Assembly (NCBI RefSeq): GCF_008014675.1
Contig: NZ_VOXD01000020.1
Location: 54,843-118,842, forward strand
Reading direction: 5' to 3'
Origin: Neolewinella aurantiaca
Lineage (GTDB): Bacteria > Bacteroidota > Bacteroidia > Chitinophagales > Saprospiraceae
Length of the DNA: 64,000 nucleotides
The notes under the pieces are model-generated. The model had not been told where the DNA came from. It was given only the letters and a program-made list of their open reading frames with translations, and searched no databases. A program made the translations under genes and the position numbers. Of this stretch, positions 35,455 to 44,875 are shown piece after piece. Every line of letters starts with the position of its first letter. Positions within the stretch are counted from its first letter, which is position 1.

Positions 35455-36993
35455 TTAGCCTTCCTTGATGGACGTAAACAGGTCGTAGCTGTCGCTTAAA
35501 CGCTGTACGGCAGTTTCCTGACCGATCGCTTCGAGCATGTCAAAAGCATCGGGCCCTTGTACTGATCCACTGAGCGCAATCCGGATGATCGGAAGCACGG
35601 CGCCAAAACCAAGTTCGTTGGCCTCCATGAATGCAACCACGGCAGCTTTGATGGAAGAGGCGGTCCAGTCGTCGTGCTCTGCGAGCACGTTCGCCAGGAT
35701 GTCGAACTTAGCGCGATTGTCTGGTTTCCATTTTTTGCGAATGGTCTTTTCGTCGTAGGCTGAAACGGGGGCGACAAAATAGCTGCCGTTACTGAAAAAT
35801 TCGGGCAACAAATGGACGCGTTCTTTCAGTAAGCCTGCAATCTGTGCTGCTTTTTCGGAGGAGAGCTCAAAATCGTGTTTGCTGAATTCGGACTGTACAA
35901 GAGGGGCGAGTTCAGCTTCGCTTTTTGCGATGAGGTACTGTTGGTTAAACCATCTTCCTTTTTCGATGTCGAAGCGGGCTCCGCTTTTATTGATGCGCTC
36001 GAGGTCGAACGCCTTGATCAATTCTTCGAGCGAGAAAATTTCCTGCTCGGTACCTGGGTTCCAGCCCAGGAACGCCAGGAAGTTTACGAGTGCTTCGGGG
36101 AGGAAGCCATCTTCGCGGAAGCCTGCGGCAACTTCGTCTTTTTGTTTGTCTTCCCAGCGCAGGGGGAAGACGGGGAAACCGAACTTAGCACCGTCGCGCT
36201 TGCTCAGTTTGCCTTTTCCGTTCGGGTTGAGCAGCAGCGGGAGGTGAGCAAATGTGGGCATGGTGTCTTCCCAGCCGAAGGCGCGGTAGAGGAGTACGTG
36301 CAGAGCAGTGCTCGGCAACCATTCTTCGCCGCGGATCACGTGGGTGATTTCCATCAGATGGTCGTCCACGATGTTGGCAAGGTGATAAGTAGGCAGGCCG
36401 TCGGCCTTCATCAATACCTGGTCGCCCAACTCTGAGGTCTGGAAACTCACCTGTTCCCGCACACTGTCGGAAAAATTGACCGTGTTGCCCGGATCGATGC
36501 GGAACCGGACCACGTAAGGCGTTCCGTCGGAGAGCAGGTTTTCGACCTCGGCTTTTTTCAGGCTGAGGCTGTTGCGCATGCTCATCCGGGTAGAGGCATC
36601 GTAGCGGAAATTATGGTTGCCCGCTTCTTTTTCGGCCTCCCGGCGGTTGTTCAATTCTTCTTCTGTATCGAAGGCGTAATAGGCTGAACCATTGGCCAAA
36701 AGTTTTTTTACGTATTCTGCGTAAATATCCCGGCGCTCACTTTGGCGGTAGGGACCGTAATTACCGCCTTTTTGCGGACTTTCGTCTGGGCTGATACCAC
36801 ACCATTCCAAGGCTTCCATAATGTAATCCTCAGCACCCTCAACGTACCGTTTCTGGTCGGTATCTTCTATTCTGAGGACGAAAACGCCACCCGTTTGGCG
36901 GGCCAATAAGTAATTGTAGAGGGCGGTGCGGAGACCACCAATGTGCAACGGGCCGGTGGGAGAGGGGGCAAAACGGACGCGAACGGGGTTCAT
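35455..36993 (-). CDS. gltX: Glutamate--tRNA ligase
   Basis: A 512-aa class I aminoacyl-tRNA synthetase that charges tRNA-Glu. The start is the ATG at 36993 (MNPVRVRFAPSPTG). Visible motifs are the HIGH-type signature PTGPLHIGGLRTALYNYLLA, the ERWLPST-like block VIRGEEWLPSTALH, and KLSKRDGAKFGF as the KMSKS loop. The C-terminal anticodon-binding region (from about 330) is helical. Length is standard. The gene is flanked by its own promoter element and a downstream hairpin, so it is probably monocistronic. Confidence 0.96.
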   Translation of the reverse strand: MNPVRVRFAPSPTGPLHIGGLRTALYNYLLARQTGGVFVLRIEDTDQKRYVEGAEDYIMEALEWCGISPDESPQKGGNYGPYRQSERRDIYAEYVKKLLANGSAYYAFDTEEELNNRREAEKEAGNHNFRYDASTRMSMRNSLSLKKAEVENLLSDGTPYVVRFRIDPGNTVNFSDSVREQVSFQTSELGDQVLMKADGLPTYHLANIVDDHLMEITHVIRGEEWLPSTALHVLLYRAFGWEDTMPTFAHLPLLLNPNGKGKLSKRDGAKFGFPVFPLRWEDKQKDEVAAGFREDGFLPEALVNFLAFLGWNPGTEQEIFSLEELIKAFDLERINKSGARFDIEKGRWFNQQYLIAKSEAELAPLVQSEFSKHDFELSSEKAAQIAGLLKERVHLLPEFFSNGSYFVAPVSAYDEKTIRKKWKPDNRAKFDILANVLAEHDDWTASSIKAAVVAFMEANELGFGAVLPIIRIALSGSVQGPDAFDMLEAIGQETAVQRLSDSYDLFTSIKEG

Positions 36994-37102
36994 GGGATTG
37001 TAATTAAGCAAAGGGGTAGTTGTACGAATTTTTATTTTGCAGGCAGCGGAATAAACTACAAATACGTTTCTTCGTTAGATAGTTCATCCCCAACAGCACA
37101 GG

Positions 37103-37110
37103 CAAAGGTA
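37103..37110 (-). promoter_or_regulatory. -7 promoter element of gltX
   Basis: TACCTTTG on the minus strand, exact TAnnTTTG, 110 bases before the start codon. The gap 36994-37341 otherwise shows no gene; a 62-codon minus-strand frame there (37056-37244) has no recognisable features. Confidence 0.5.
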
Positions 37111-37341
37111 GCGGATTCGTTTTGCACAATCACGTAAGCCGCACCAAACCTTTTTTTTGCTTTACGTCTGAACCAACACCGGAAGTTTTTCATGGGCCGG
37201 TAGTAACACGTTTTTTTCAGTTTGTCAAGGCGGAACATAAGCACTAAAGATGCACAACCTATTCAGGCAGAGAAGGAAACTTCTGTGGGCCTGGCGGGCG
37301 TTGTAATCTCATAATCCAACCCAAATTATCTCCCCCCGAGC

Positions 37342-38013
37342 ATGTATCTTATTAAAACACCAAGCGTAATTCAGAAACTCTTCCCAAGTTTTCACTGGAA
37401 GGTGGATACCCCTAAAGAAACTCCGGTACTTTACCTGACTTTTGACGACGGCCCCATCCCACAGATAACTCCCTGGATTCAGGAACAGCTCGCTGCTTTC
37501 AACGCTAAAGCTACTTTCTTCTGCGTAGGCAATAATGCTCGTCGCTACCCCGAACTCATGGAGGCCACGCTTGCCGCGGGGCACTCTGTCGGTAACCACA
37601 CGATGCATCACCTCGACGGGTGGAAGTCAGACAACCTACCTTATTTTCATGACGTTCGTCACTGTGCTCTGCAGGTGAAGAGTTCGCTTTTCCGGCCGCC
37701 CTACGGGCGGCTTAAGCCCGCACAGGCTCAGTTCCTGACGCGCCACTACGAAGTAGTAATGTGGGATGTACTCTCCGGAGACTTCGATCCGGAATTGACC
37801 GCCGAGGACTGTTTCAATAACGTAGTGCGCAATGCCCGCTCCGGGAGTATTGTCGTTTTTCACGACAGCCTCAAGGCCGAAGACACCGTTCGTGCGGTGT
37901 TGCCGCGCCTGTTGAAGCACTACGCAGAGTTGGGTTACAGTTTTGAAGCACTCACCCCGGAGTTGCTCACGCAAAGAAAAGCCGAACTGGCACCCCAACT
38001 GCAGACCGCGTAA
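37342..38013 (+). CDS. Polysaccharide deacetylase family protein (NodB domain)
   Basis: A 223-aa carbohydrate esterase family 4 protein. The metal and catalytic motifs are visible in order: LTFDDGP (residues 32-38), GNHTMHH (His pair), SLFRPPYGR, and late VVFHDS. The family removes acetyl groups from chitin, peptidoglycan or other N-acetyl sugars using a divalent metal. There is no signal peptide and the protein consists only of the NodB domain, so a cytoplasmic or unconventional location is implied. It is divergent from gltX and converges with the EnvC-like gene. Confidence 0.9.
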   Translation: MYLIKTPSVIQKLFPSFHWKVDTPKETPVLYLTFDDGPIPQITPWIQEQLAAFNAKATFFCVGNNARRYPELMEATLAAGHSVGNHTMHHLDGWKSDNLPYFHDVRHCALQVKSSLFRPPYGRLKPAQAQFLTRHYEVVMWDVLSGDFDPELTAEDCFNNVVRNARSGSIVVFHDSLKAEDTVRAVLPRLLKHYAELGYSFEALTPELLTQRKAELAPQLQTA

Positions 38014-38053
38014 AGACCTAATTTCTTTTTTGTTACTCAATGCTAATTGGTAT

Positions 38054-38097
38054 GGCCGTGCTTCCCCTCCCGGGGGGAAGCGTGGCCCTTCTTTTTT
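38054..38097 (+). terminator. Intrinsic terminator after the deacetylase gene
   Basis: GGCC and GCTTCCCC arms pair with GGGGAAGC and GGCC (38054-38087) and are followed by CTTCTTTTTT. Confidence 0.75.
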
Positions 38098-38136
38098 CAG
38101 GGCAGGGGAGAGTAAGGCGCCTGGAGAAAAAATGCC

Positions 38137-39339
38137 CTACCTGATAAGCCAGGAAGCAGGGTTCAGGGGGGTCTTCCCTTTCCATATTTCAAAGTGAAGG
38201 GCGTCTCCTTCAGCTGTGGTGAGGCCCAGTTGTTGTCCGGCTTGTACCTGCTCTCCTTTGGAGATTTGGGGGTGCTCGATATTAGAGTAAACGGTGTAAT
38301 AACCTCCGTGGCGGATCATGATTACGTTATGAAGGCCAGGGATCTCCCGCAGGCTGATAACCTCTCCGGCAAAAACGGCTTCCACGCTTTCGCTTGCTCC
38401 TGCATCTATATCGATACCACTATTTTGAATTTTGACGGAGGGGACATCAGGGTGGGGCTGTGTACCAAAGCGGCGGACGATCTTGCCCCGTACTGGCCAA
38501 CCCAACTTCCCTTTGCGCTTGTTGATGGAGCCACCCACGGTGTTGGTCATAGAGGCAACTACTCCTGTTTTACGGTCAGTTCTGGTCTTGCGTTCGTCGC
38601 GGGCAATGGCTCTGCTGATAGCCGCCCGAATCTCCTGATTCAGGCGTTCGCTCTGCTGTTGCTGTTTCCTTACTTCGGCCAGCAGGCTTTTCTCGCTGGA
38701 GGACAATTTGTTGACGATGGCGGTCTGGATAACGAGCTCTTCGCGTAGTGTGCCTGCCTGATCTTCGACGGCGTAAAGCAGGGAGTCTTGTTCTATTCGT
38801 TGTTCTTCCAGCAAAGCGATGCGCTCGTTCAGAGACGCACGCGTTTGCTGAATGAGGCGGGCCTGGCGGCGTCGGTATTCCCGGTACTGCCGCAGGTAGA
38901 TTGCCCGCCGGAAGGCATCGTTAAATCCGCTGGCGTTGAGCATAAAGGCCAGCCAGCCATTACTGAGGCGGGCACGGTTGGCGGCCCGCAGGGCACTGCC
39001 GTATTCCTCGCCCATTCGGTCCAGGTCTTCACTCAGTGAAACGACGACGTTGGAGTCCCGGTGCAAGCGGGCAGCGTTGCGGTCTGCTTCAGCGTGCAGT
39101 GTTTCGAGCAGCTCCGTCCGTTGTTCTATTTGCTGGCGCAGCAGGCTGGCTTGCCCCACGGCTGCTCCGCGGCGGGCCTGCGTGGCCGCCAACCGCTGGT
39201 TGGTCTGGCGGAGTTCTTTCTGCAATCGTTGACGTTTTGCCTTCAACTCTTCGGCAGACTGAGCACAGATACCCCCAGCTGCCAGCACCAGCAGGCAGAG
39301 CAAAATGAAAAACCGCTTTGTAAGGAGCTCTTTTTTCAA
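38137..39339 (-). CDS. EnvC-like murein hydrolase activator with degenerate LytM domain
   Basis: A 400-aa exported protein with a signal peptide (KRFFILLCLLVLAAGGICA). A long coiled coil follows (about 28-255, with SAEELKAKRQRLQKELRQTNQ), and then a C-terminal LytM/M23 domain (about 285-400). In active M23 peptidases zinc is held by HxxxxxxxD and HxH. Here the first histidine position reads NSGIDIDA and the second motif reads ALHFEIW with only one His, so the domain is probably inactive. EnvC has this same arrangement and activates N-acetylmuramoyl-L-alanine amidases at the division site. A weak promoter-like TATCTTGC and a diverged copy of the dispersed repeat lie upstream. Confidence 0.87.
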   Translation of the reverse strand: MKKELLTKRFFILLCLLVLAAGGICAQSAEELKAKRQRLQKELRQTNQRLAATQARRGAAVGQASLLRQQIEQRTELLETLHAEADRNAARLHRDSNVVVSLSEDLDRMGEEYGSALRAANRARLSNGWLAFMLNASGFNDAFRRAIYLRQYREYRRRQARLIQQTRASLNERIALLEEQRIEQDSLLYAVEDQAGTLREELVIQTAIVNKLSSSEKSLLAEVRKQQQQSERLNQEIRAAISRAIARDERKTRTDRKTGVVASMTNTVGGSINKRKGKLGWPVRGKIVRRFGTQPHPDVPSVKIQNSGIDIDAGASESVEAVFAGEVISLREIPGLHNVIMIRHGGYYTVYSNIEHPQISKGEQVQAGQQLGLTTAEGDALHFEIWKGKTPLNPASWLIR

Positions 39340-39412
39340 GTCATGGGCTTATGTGCGCAAGATACGAATATAGCCGTGGAGGTTCAGCTCGCTCACAAAC
39401 GATGCCGTCGAC

Positions 39413-39430
39413 GGCGCGAACGCGGGTGCA
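39413..39430 (-). repeat. Dispersed GC-rich repeat, copy 8 (diverged)
   Basis: TGCACCCGCGTTCGCGCC on the minus strand, 15 of 18 positions like the common core. It lies 74-91 bases before the EnvC-like start codon and points toward it. Confidence 0.5.
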
Positions 39431-39454
39431 GGGTGAGCTGAAAGGTAACGGATC

Positions 39455-40099
39455 TTACACCAGAAACGGATTGCTCTGCCGTTCCTTTCCGATGGTCGTC
39501 GAACCTCCGTGACCGGGGTAGACGATGGTCTCGTCCGGCAAGGGCATGAGTTTCGTCAGAATGGAGCCGATGAGGGTCTGGTGGTCGCCGCCCGGCAGGT
39601 CTGTCCTCCCGATTGATCCGTCAAAGAGCACGTCTCCGGCGATCAGGTAGTGCTCGGCTTTGTTGTAAAAGCAGATGCTGCCCGGCGAGTGGCCGGGGCA
39701 GAACAGTACGTCGAAACGAGCATCGCCGAGGGTGATGCTTTCTCCTTCGGCAATGAAGTAATCCGCAGGCGGAGAAGGAGTCATGGGCGGCATGCCGTAC
39801 ATGTTCACAACAACCGGAGCCGCCTGAAGAATGTCCTTTTCCAACTCGTGGATGCCCAGCTCCAGACCGTACTTCTTCATCACGTAATCGTTACCGAAGA
39901 TGTGGTCGAAATGGCAATGGGTATTGATCAGTTTGACCGGTTTCAGTTGAAGTTTTTCAATCGTTCTGCTCAGCTCCTCTTCTTCTGCATTAGTGAAGCA
40001 TCCCGGATCGAAAATGATCGCTTCAAGGCTGTCGTTGTCGTAAACGATGTAAGTGTTCTCCGCTACGGGGTTGAAGGTCAGACTTATTACGGTTGTCAT
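39455..40099 (-). CDS. MBL-fold metallo-hydrolase (glyoxalase II-like)
   Basis: A 214-aa metallo-beta-lactamase-fold protein from the ATG at 40099 (MTTVISLTFN). The metal-binding motif THCHFDH (His61, His63, Asp65, His66) is intact, as are the later ligands in FCPGHSPGS, LIAGDVLFDGSIGRTDLPGGD and VYPGHGGSTTIGKE. This set fits the glyoxalase II-like/persulfide dioxygenase-like hydrolases, which usually act on thioesters. Substrate unknown. A 9-bp perfect hairpin (40113-40135) lies just before the start codon. Confidence 0.9.
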   Translation of the reverse strand: MTTVISLTFNPVAENTYIVYDNDSLEAIIFDPGCFTNAEEEELSRTIEKLQLKPVKLINTHCHFDHIFGNDYVMKKYGLELGIHELEKDILQAAPVVVNMYGMPPMTPSPPADYFIAEGESITLGDARFDVLFCPGHSPGSICFYNKAEHYLIAGDVLFDGSIGRTDLPGGDHQTLIGSILTKLMPLPDETIVYPGHGGSTTIGKERQSNPFLV

Positions 40100-40436
40100 T
40101 GCCAATTCTTTACCGGAGCAGTTCGTCTGCTCCGGGAAGGCGAAGTTAATCAACATCTCCGGTGAAACTTTTGTGAAGCCTGGCGAAGCGTTAGATAAGC
40201 GATATGGGAATGGCGATAAGCGATTTGGCTGCCACTGTTGGAAATCCGTCAGAAGGTGGTTTCGGTCCTGCCTGTTGTTTTTCATTTGCAGCAGGCGCTG
40301 CTTCAGCAGCCGGCTTACTTGTTCAAGGCTCCGGCTGAAGCGCGGTCCTACGGGAGGTAGATAAGGGCAGTTTTGAGCGTCCGGATTCTATCGATTATCC
40401 AGGATTCCAGCGGGGAGCACCGGGTAAGCTAATGGC
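40100..40436. other. Gap upstream of the MBL-fold gene, with hairpins
   Basis: 337 bases. CCGGAGCAG/CTGCTCCGG (40113-40121, 40127-40135) would form in the leader of the MBL-fold gene, 13 bases from its start codon. A second imperfect inverted repeat (GCTTCAGC...GGCTGAAGC) lies at about 40300-40340. An open frame continues upstream of the chosen start without features and is not supported as coding. Confidence 0.45.
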
Positions 40437-41309
40437 CTAAGCGTTGCGCTCCACGTAACGGATTATCTTCTTGGCGATATCCTTACCGGTAGCTTTTTCG
40501 ATACCCTCCAGCCCGGGAGAGGAGTTGACTTCAAGGACCAAAGGTCCTTTCTCTGATTGGAGTAAGTCGACACCGGCAACGCCGAGACCCATTGCCCTTG
40601 CGGCAATCAAAGCTGTGTTTTCCTCCTCTTCGGTCAGTTCGATGATGCTGGCCGTTCCTCCCCGGTGGAGGTTGGAACGGAACTCTCCTTCTTTCCCCTG
40701 GCGTTTCATTGCCCCAACGACTACGCCGTCGACGATGAATACCCTGATGTCGGCTCCTCCGGCTTCCTTGATGAATTCCTGAACGATGATCCGTGCTTCG
40801 ATACCATTGAATGCTTCCATTACGGAGCCGGCAGCATTTTGTGATTCAGCGAGAATGACCCCCAGGCCCTGGGTGCCTTCCAGTAGCTTAAGGATTACCG
40901 GTGCTCCGCCTACGGAGTCCACAACATGCTCTACGTTTTTGGAGAAGTTGGTAAATACCGTCTTTGGTAATCCAACCCCTGCGCGGGCAAGTAACTGCAG
41001 GCTTCTGAGTTTATCCCGCGAGCGGACCAGCGCCTGAGACTCTACCGCGGTAAATATTTTCATCATTTCGAACTGGCGCACTACAGCCGTTCCGTAAAAA
41101 GTGACTGAGGCTCCGATCCGCGGAATCACCGCATCGATATTCTCGAGGTACCCTCCCTGATAGTAAATCTTGGGCTTCTTCTTTTCAAGCTCTATGTTAC
41201 ATTTCAGATGGTCGATGACCTGCATCTCATGGCCTAGCTTTTTGCCAGCTTCTACGAGCCTCTTTGTGGAGTATAAATTAGGCTGCCGGGAGAGTACAAC
41301 TATTTTCAT
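40437..41309 (-). CDS. rimK: RimK-family ATP-grasp alpha-L-glutamate ligase
   Basis: A 290-aa ATP-grasp enzyme. In E. coli RimK adds glutamate residues to the C-terminus of ribosomal protein S6. The start [22 protein letters not shown], the [12 protein letters not shown] block, ATP-binding residues in [17 protein letters not shown], and the late metal-binding ENP-type motif [17 protein letters not shown] are all visible. The start overlaps the stop of the preceding gene (rimB-like) by 4 bases, so the two are translationally coupled. Confidence 0.92.
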   Translation of the reverse strand: MKIVVLSRQPNLYSTKRLVEAGKKLGHEMQVIDHLKCNIELEKKKPKIYYQGGYLENIDAVIPRIGASVTFYGTAVVRQFEMMKIFTAVESQALVRSRDKLRSLQLLARAGVGLPKTVFTNFSKNVEHVVDSVGGAPVILKLLEGTQGLGVILAESQNAAGSVMEAFNGIEARIIVQEFIKEAGGADIRVFIVDGVVVGAMKRQGKEGEFRSNLHRGGTASIIELTEEEENTALIAARAMGLGVAGVDLLQSEKGPLVLEVNSSPGLEGIEKATGKDIAKKIIRYVERNA

Positions 41310-41779
41310 TGGAGGTTATTTTTGATTGTTTTCAATTTGCTGGAAAGATTGTATTTAGAAGAGTCAACTATGAATTTTCCCATCAGGAATTTACGCCCGA
41401 TCAGAATAGGAAATCTCATCTCTCCCCGTTCGCTCAGGGAGAGCTCTATCGGGTAAAGTTTGTCGAAAAGAAATATCTTGGTCTTGATGGCATAGCGCTT
41501 CTCGGAGCTGCCAAATGAGTTTTTTACCTGCTTTTCCGTGAAGTGCTCTGTCGAGTATTCTTTGTTGTCGTATTGCTCGTGGGAAGGGTCGAGCAGGGTG
41601 AAAGTGAGGACTTCCTTTCCGTCCACTTCCTTCACTTCTGCTTTATGACAATGGATCGCTGAGGTGTAAGCTCCGGTGTCGATTTTAATGGCGAGGTCCT
41701 CAAGGCCCAGCTCCGGGAAATCACCTTTGTCTTTCCTTCCTATAATCGTCTTTTTCTTCAAAATGCCTTGGCTTTTCAT
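41306..41779 (-). CDS. rimB: RimB-like ATP-dependent zinc protease (retropepsin-like)
   Basis: A 157-aa protein from the ATG at 41779. It shows the short domain of this family: [32 protein letters not shown], with the DTGA motif of aspartic retropepsins, then FTLLDPS and [20 protein letters not shown]. In Pseudomonas, RimB is part of the RimABK system and acts against RimK-modified protein. The coupling with rimK here supports the same pairing. It follows the rho terminator by only 5 bases, and no promoter element was seen in between, so expression may come from read-through. Confidence 0.88.
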   Translation of the reverse strand: MKSQGILKKKTIIGRKDKGDFPELGLEDLAIKIDTGAYTSAIHCHKAEVKEVDGKEVLTFTLLDPSHEQYDNKEYSTEHFTEKQVKNSFGSSEKRYAIKTKIFLFDKLYPIELSLSERGEMRFPILIGRKFLMGKFIVDSSKYNLSSKLKTIKNNLQ

Positions 41780-41783
41780 CGTC

Positions 41784-41826
41784 AAAAAAGAAAGCCCCTG
41801 AACCAATTTAAGTCGATTCAGGGGCT
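41784..41826 (-). terminator. Intrinsic terminator of rho
   Basis: On the minus strand AGCCCCTGAA (41826-41817) pairs with TTCAGGGGCT (41802-41793) and is followed by TTCTTTTTT. Confidence 0.75.
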
Positions 41827-41857
41827 ACTGTCGTTTAATTGCGTGTCAGGACAGGCT

Positions 41858-44020
41858 CTAAGAATTCATTGATGCAATGAATTCGTCGTTGCTGTTTGTA
41901 CTCTTCATGTGCCGCATCAGGAACTGGAAGGCTTCTTCCGGTTTCATGTCTGCCAGGTGATTGCGCAGGACGAACATGCGCTGCAGTACGTCGCGGTCGA
42001 GGAGCAGGTCGTCGCGGCGGGTACTGGACTTGGTGAAGTCGATGCTCGGGTACATCCGTTTGTTCGCCAGGAAACGATCGAGCTGGAGTTCCATGTTACC
42101 GGTACCTTTGAATTCCTCGAAGATGACCTGGTCCATTTTTGAGCCGGTATCAATCAGAGCTGTTGCCAGGATGGTCAGTGAGCCACCGCCATCGATGTTA
42201 CGGGCTGCACCGAAGAACTTCTTCGGCTTCTGAAGGGCGTTGGCTTCCACACCTCCGGAGAGTACCTTGCCGGAGCTTGGCTGAACGGTGTTGTAGGCGC
42301 GGGCCAAACGGGTGATGGAGTCGAGCAGGATACATACATCGTGGCCGGACTCAACCATACGTTTGGCTTTTTCGAGTACTACGTTCGCTACGCGAACGTG
42401 GTTTTCGGCCGGCTCGTCGAAGGTGGAGCTTACCACTTCAGCTTTTACGCTGCGCTTCATGTCCGTTACTTCCTCGGGGCGTTCGTCTACGAGTAGAACG
42501 ATGAGGTAGGTCTCGGGGTGGTTCTTGGCAATGGCGTTCGCCACGTCCTTAAGCAGGAAGGTTTTACCTGATTTAGGCTGGGCAACGATGAGACCACGCT
42601 GACCTTTACCGATTGGCGTGAAAAGATCGATAAGGCGCATGCCGTAGTCTTTACCGTCTGGTCGGCCGCTAAGGGTGAACTTCTCGGTAGGGAACTGAGC
42701 CGTGAGGTAGTCAAAAGGAACGCGATCACGCATCCGCTTTGGTTCTACGCCGTTGATGAGTTCGACTTCCAGCAGGGCGAAATACTTTTCACCTTCTTTT
42801 GGTGGTTTTACCGGCCCCTGTACGGTGTCTCCGGTACGCAAACCGAATTGCTTGACCTGTTGTGGGCTGACGTAAACGTCGTCCGGGCTGGTAAGGTAAT
42901 TGTAGTCTGGGCTGCGCAGGAACCCGTAACCATCGGGCATCATCTCCAGGATGCCTGAAGAAGAAACGAGGCCGTCGAGTTTATACTCTGGCTTGCGCTC
43001 CGGCCGGTTGTTGTTGCTGCGGTCCTGGCGGTTGCTGCGTTCATTGCGGTTGCTACGATCATTTTGGTCACGATCTTCGTAGCGTCCCCGGCGCTCGTAG
43101 CGTTCCAGGGGTTCTCCTCCCGAACGACCACGGCCGCGTACAGGAGTTTCGTTTTTATCGTCTTTGTTGTTTCCGCTGTCCTGGGGTTCACGTGGGGTAC
43201 GGGTTCGCCCTCTTCCACGTGTTTCTCCGCCGGACTGGTCGTCTGAGATCTGACGGCTACGTCCACGCCCTCTTCCGCGGCCCTCTTCTTCCGGAGCGGT
43301 TTCTTCCTGGTTGCGTCCCCGGCCCCTTCCCCGGCCTTCGTTTTCAGCAGGAGCGTCGTCCTGGGTACGACCCCGGCCGCGACCCCGATTTTCGGCAGCA
43401 GCGGCAGCGGCCTCTGCTTCGATGGTTTCGATGTTACGGGCACGACCTCGTGGGCGTGCTTCTTCTGACTTGTCCGTGGCGTCATTACTGGCTGCACGGC
43501 TGCGTCCGCGTCCGCGCCCGGTGTCTGGCTTATCTGTGGCGTCACTGCCGGAAGAACGACTTCCTCCGCGGCTGCGTCCGGTGTCGGCTTTTTCCGTAGT
43601 GTCGCTGTCATTAGAGCGGCTGCGTCCGCGTCCGCGACTTGGAGCGTCTTCGGTGCTTTCTTCTTTGCTTGCAGAGCGACTGCGTCCGCGTCCGCGGGTA
43701 GGCTTTTCGTCTTTGCTGGCATCGGACTTGGCGCGCGAAGAGCGTGAGGTCCGGGTTTTATTACTTTTATCGTCTTTACTTTCCTCTTTTTTCGTGGCGG
43801 CAGCAGCGATAGCTGCTGCACGGCGGTTGGGAACGCGGTCGGTGTCTGAGGCGGCAGGCGGCTCAGCAGCGGAGGAAGTGCCCTTGAGGGCCTGTTGGTC
43901 GAGGATGGCCAGAACGAGGTCCATCTTCTTCATTTTTTGGTAGGATTTGAGACCCATTTTGTTGGCTAGTTCCTTTAGTTCAGGAACCACCATGGCTTTC
44001 AGTTGCGCTATGCTAAACAT
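41858..44020 (-). CDS. rho: Transcription termination factor Rho with a long Arg/Gly-rich insert
   Basis: A 720-aa Rho; E. coli Rho is 419 aa. Residues 1-45 are the Rho N-terminal domain ([21 protein letters not shown]). Residues about 48-345 are a disordered Arg/Gly/Ser/Asp insert of repeated GRGRSR blocks, with near-tandem 25-aa units rich in T-D/E-K. The RNA-binding cold-shock fold follows ([23 protein letters not shown]), then the ATPase with Walker [12 protein letters not shown], Walker B region [16 protein letters not shown] and the R-loop/Q-loop segment [12 protein letters not shown]. Rho terminates transcription as an RNA-dependent hexameric helicase. Such inserts are a known trait of Bacteroidota Rho; in Bacteroides one has been linked to phase separation. 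Confidence 0.95.
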   Translation of the reverse strand: MFSIAQLKAMVVPELKELANKMGLKSYQKMKKMDLVLAILDQQALKGTSSAAEPPAASDTDRVPNRRAAAIAAAATKKEESKDDKSNKTRTSRSSRAKSDASKDEKPTRGRGRSRSASKEESTEDAPSRGRGRSRSNDSDTTEKADTGRSRGGSRSSGSDATDKPDTGRGRGRSRAASNDATDKSEEARPRGRARNIETIEAEAAAAAAENRGRGRGRTQDDAPAENEGRGRGRGRNQEETAPEEEGRGRGRGRSRQISDDQSGGETRGRGRTRTPREPQDSGNNKDDKNETPVRGRGRSGGEPLERYERRGRYEDRDQNDRSNRNERSNRQDRSNNNRPERKPEYKLDGLVSSSGILEMMPDGYGFLRSPDYNYLTSPDDVYVSPQQVKQFGLRTGDTVQGPVKPPKEGEKYFALLEVELINGVEPKRMRDRVPFDYLTAQFPTEKFTLSGRPDGKDYGMRLIDLFTPIGKGQRGLIVAQPKSGKTFLLKDVANAIAKNHPETYLIVLLVDERPEEVTDMKRSVKAEVVSSTFDEPAENHVRVANVVLEKAKRMVESGHDVCILLDSITRLARAYNTVQPSSGKVLSGGVEANALQKPKKFFGAARNIDGGGSLTILATALIDTGSKMDQVIFEEFKGTGNMELQLDRFLANKRMYPSIDFTKSSTRRDDLLLDRDVLQRMFVLRNHLADMKPEEAFQFLMRHMKSTNSNDEFIASMNS

Positions 44021-44738
44021 TAATTGTTGATACTAAAAAGGTGAATTGGGGGAAAGTTGGTGCGCAGATGAGCAGTTGCGCGCTGATGGGAGAATGTTGC
44101 CGGCTTACTTTGGTAGATGTTTGCGCTTCCTTCCGTGAATATGAGGAAAAACGCTTAACGTTTAGATATTACGTCTTGAAAAGTGGCAACGTGTTGTTGG
44201 TGTGGATCGGGACAACAGAATAATTGCCAGTGTGATCCTTGCCGCAGAACTGCGAACAGTGCAAAGATAAGGGTTTTATCTTAAAGTGTTGTGCTTTTTT
44301 TCTGAGGGCGTGTGCAATTGTCAGTAAAGCCCGACACCTCTTATTCTGCGGAATGGATCCTTTTGAACCATATATGCCTAATTCAGAGTGGTTTGGGACT
44401 TTTTTACTCGCTATCGCGATCCCTTACTTCGTTGAAAAGCCTCGCCGAAGCTCTGGCTTCGCCTACGTTTTTTGCCTTGCCAGGAACCGCGAAGCGAAAC
44501 GTCCAGTACTATGGCTGAGTACAAAATGACGGGAGTGACTGATTTGGCAGGAGTTACGAAACAACTTCGTCGGGAGGGACACGGGCGCACAGGGGGAGAA
44601 AAACCAGCAGTTGTGACCCGGCGATTTTTTTCCCCGGCAAACGCTCCGGTTCCGGTAATCATGATGAAAAATGAGGCCCGGAAAGAGAAAAGCCATTGCC
44701 GAAGCGGATATACCTATATATATCGTTAGTAGCTGTAT

Positions 44739-44746
44739 TACCTTTG
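44739..44746 (+). promoter_or_regulatory. -7 promoter element of serS
   Basis: TACCTTTG, exact TAnnTTTG, 203 bases before the start codon. This implies a leader of about 195 bases that contains repeat copy 9. Confidence 0.5.
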
Positions 44747-44856
44747 TCTGTCCGTAGGGCGGATGCCCGGGCAACTATCCTGTCGAGCCGTAACGTTGGG
44801 GTACAGGTAGCCTGAAGCCTGGCCGTTTGTTGCATTGCTCCTCAATCAGCGATCTC

Positions 44857-44875
44857 TGCATCCTGCGGCCGCGCC
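44857..44875 (+). repeat. Dispersed GC-rich repeat, copy 9
   Basis: TGCATCCTGCGGCCGCGCC; the extra-T variant also seen in copy 4. It lies 73 bases before the serS start, pointing toward it. Confidence 0.72.

Noticed and set aside
37056..37244. 62-codon minus-strand frame upstream of gltX
   Set aside because: It overlaps the gltX promoter element and has no recognisable features.
44041..44529. Two short plus-strand frames (60 and 96 codons) in the rho-serS gap
   Set aside because: No motif, no signal peptide, unusual composition and no promoter element before them.
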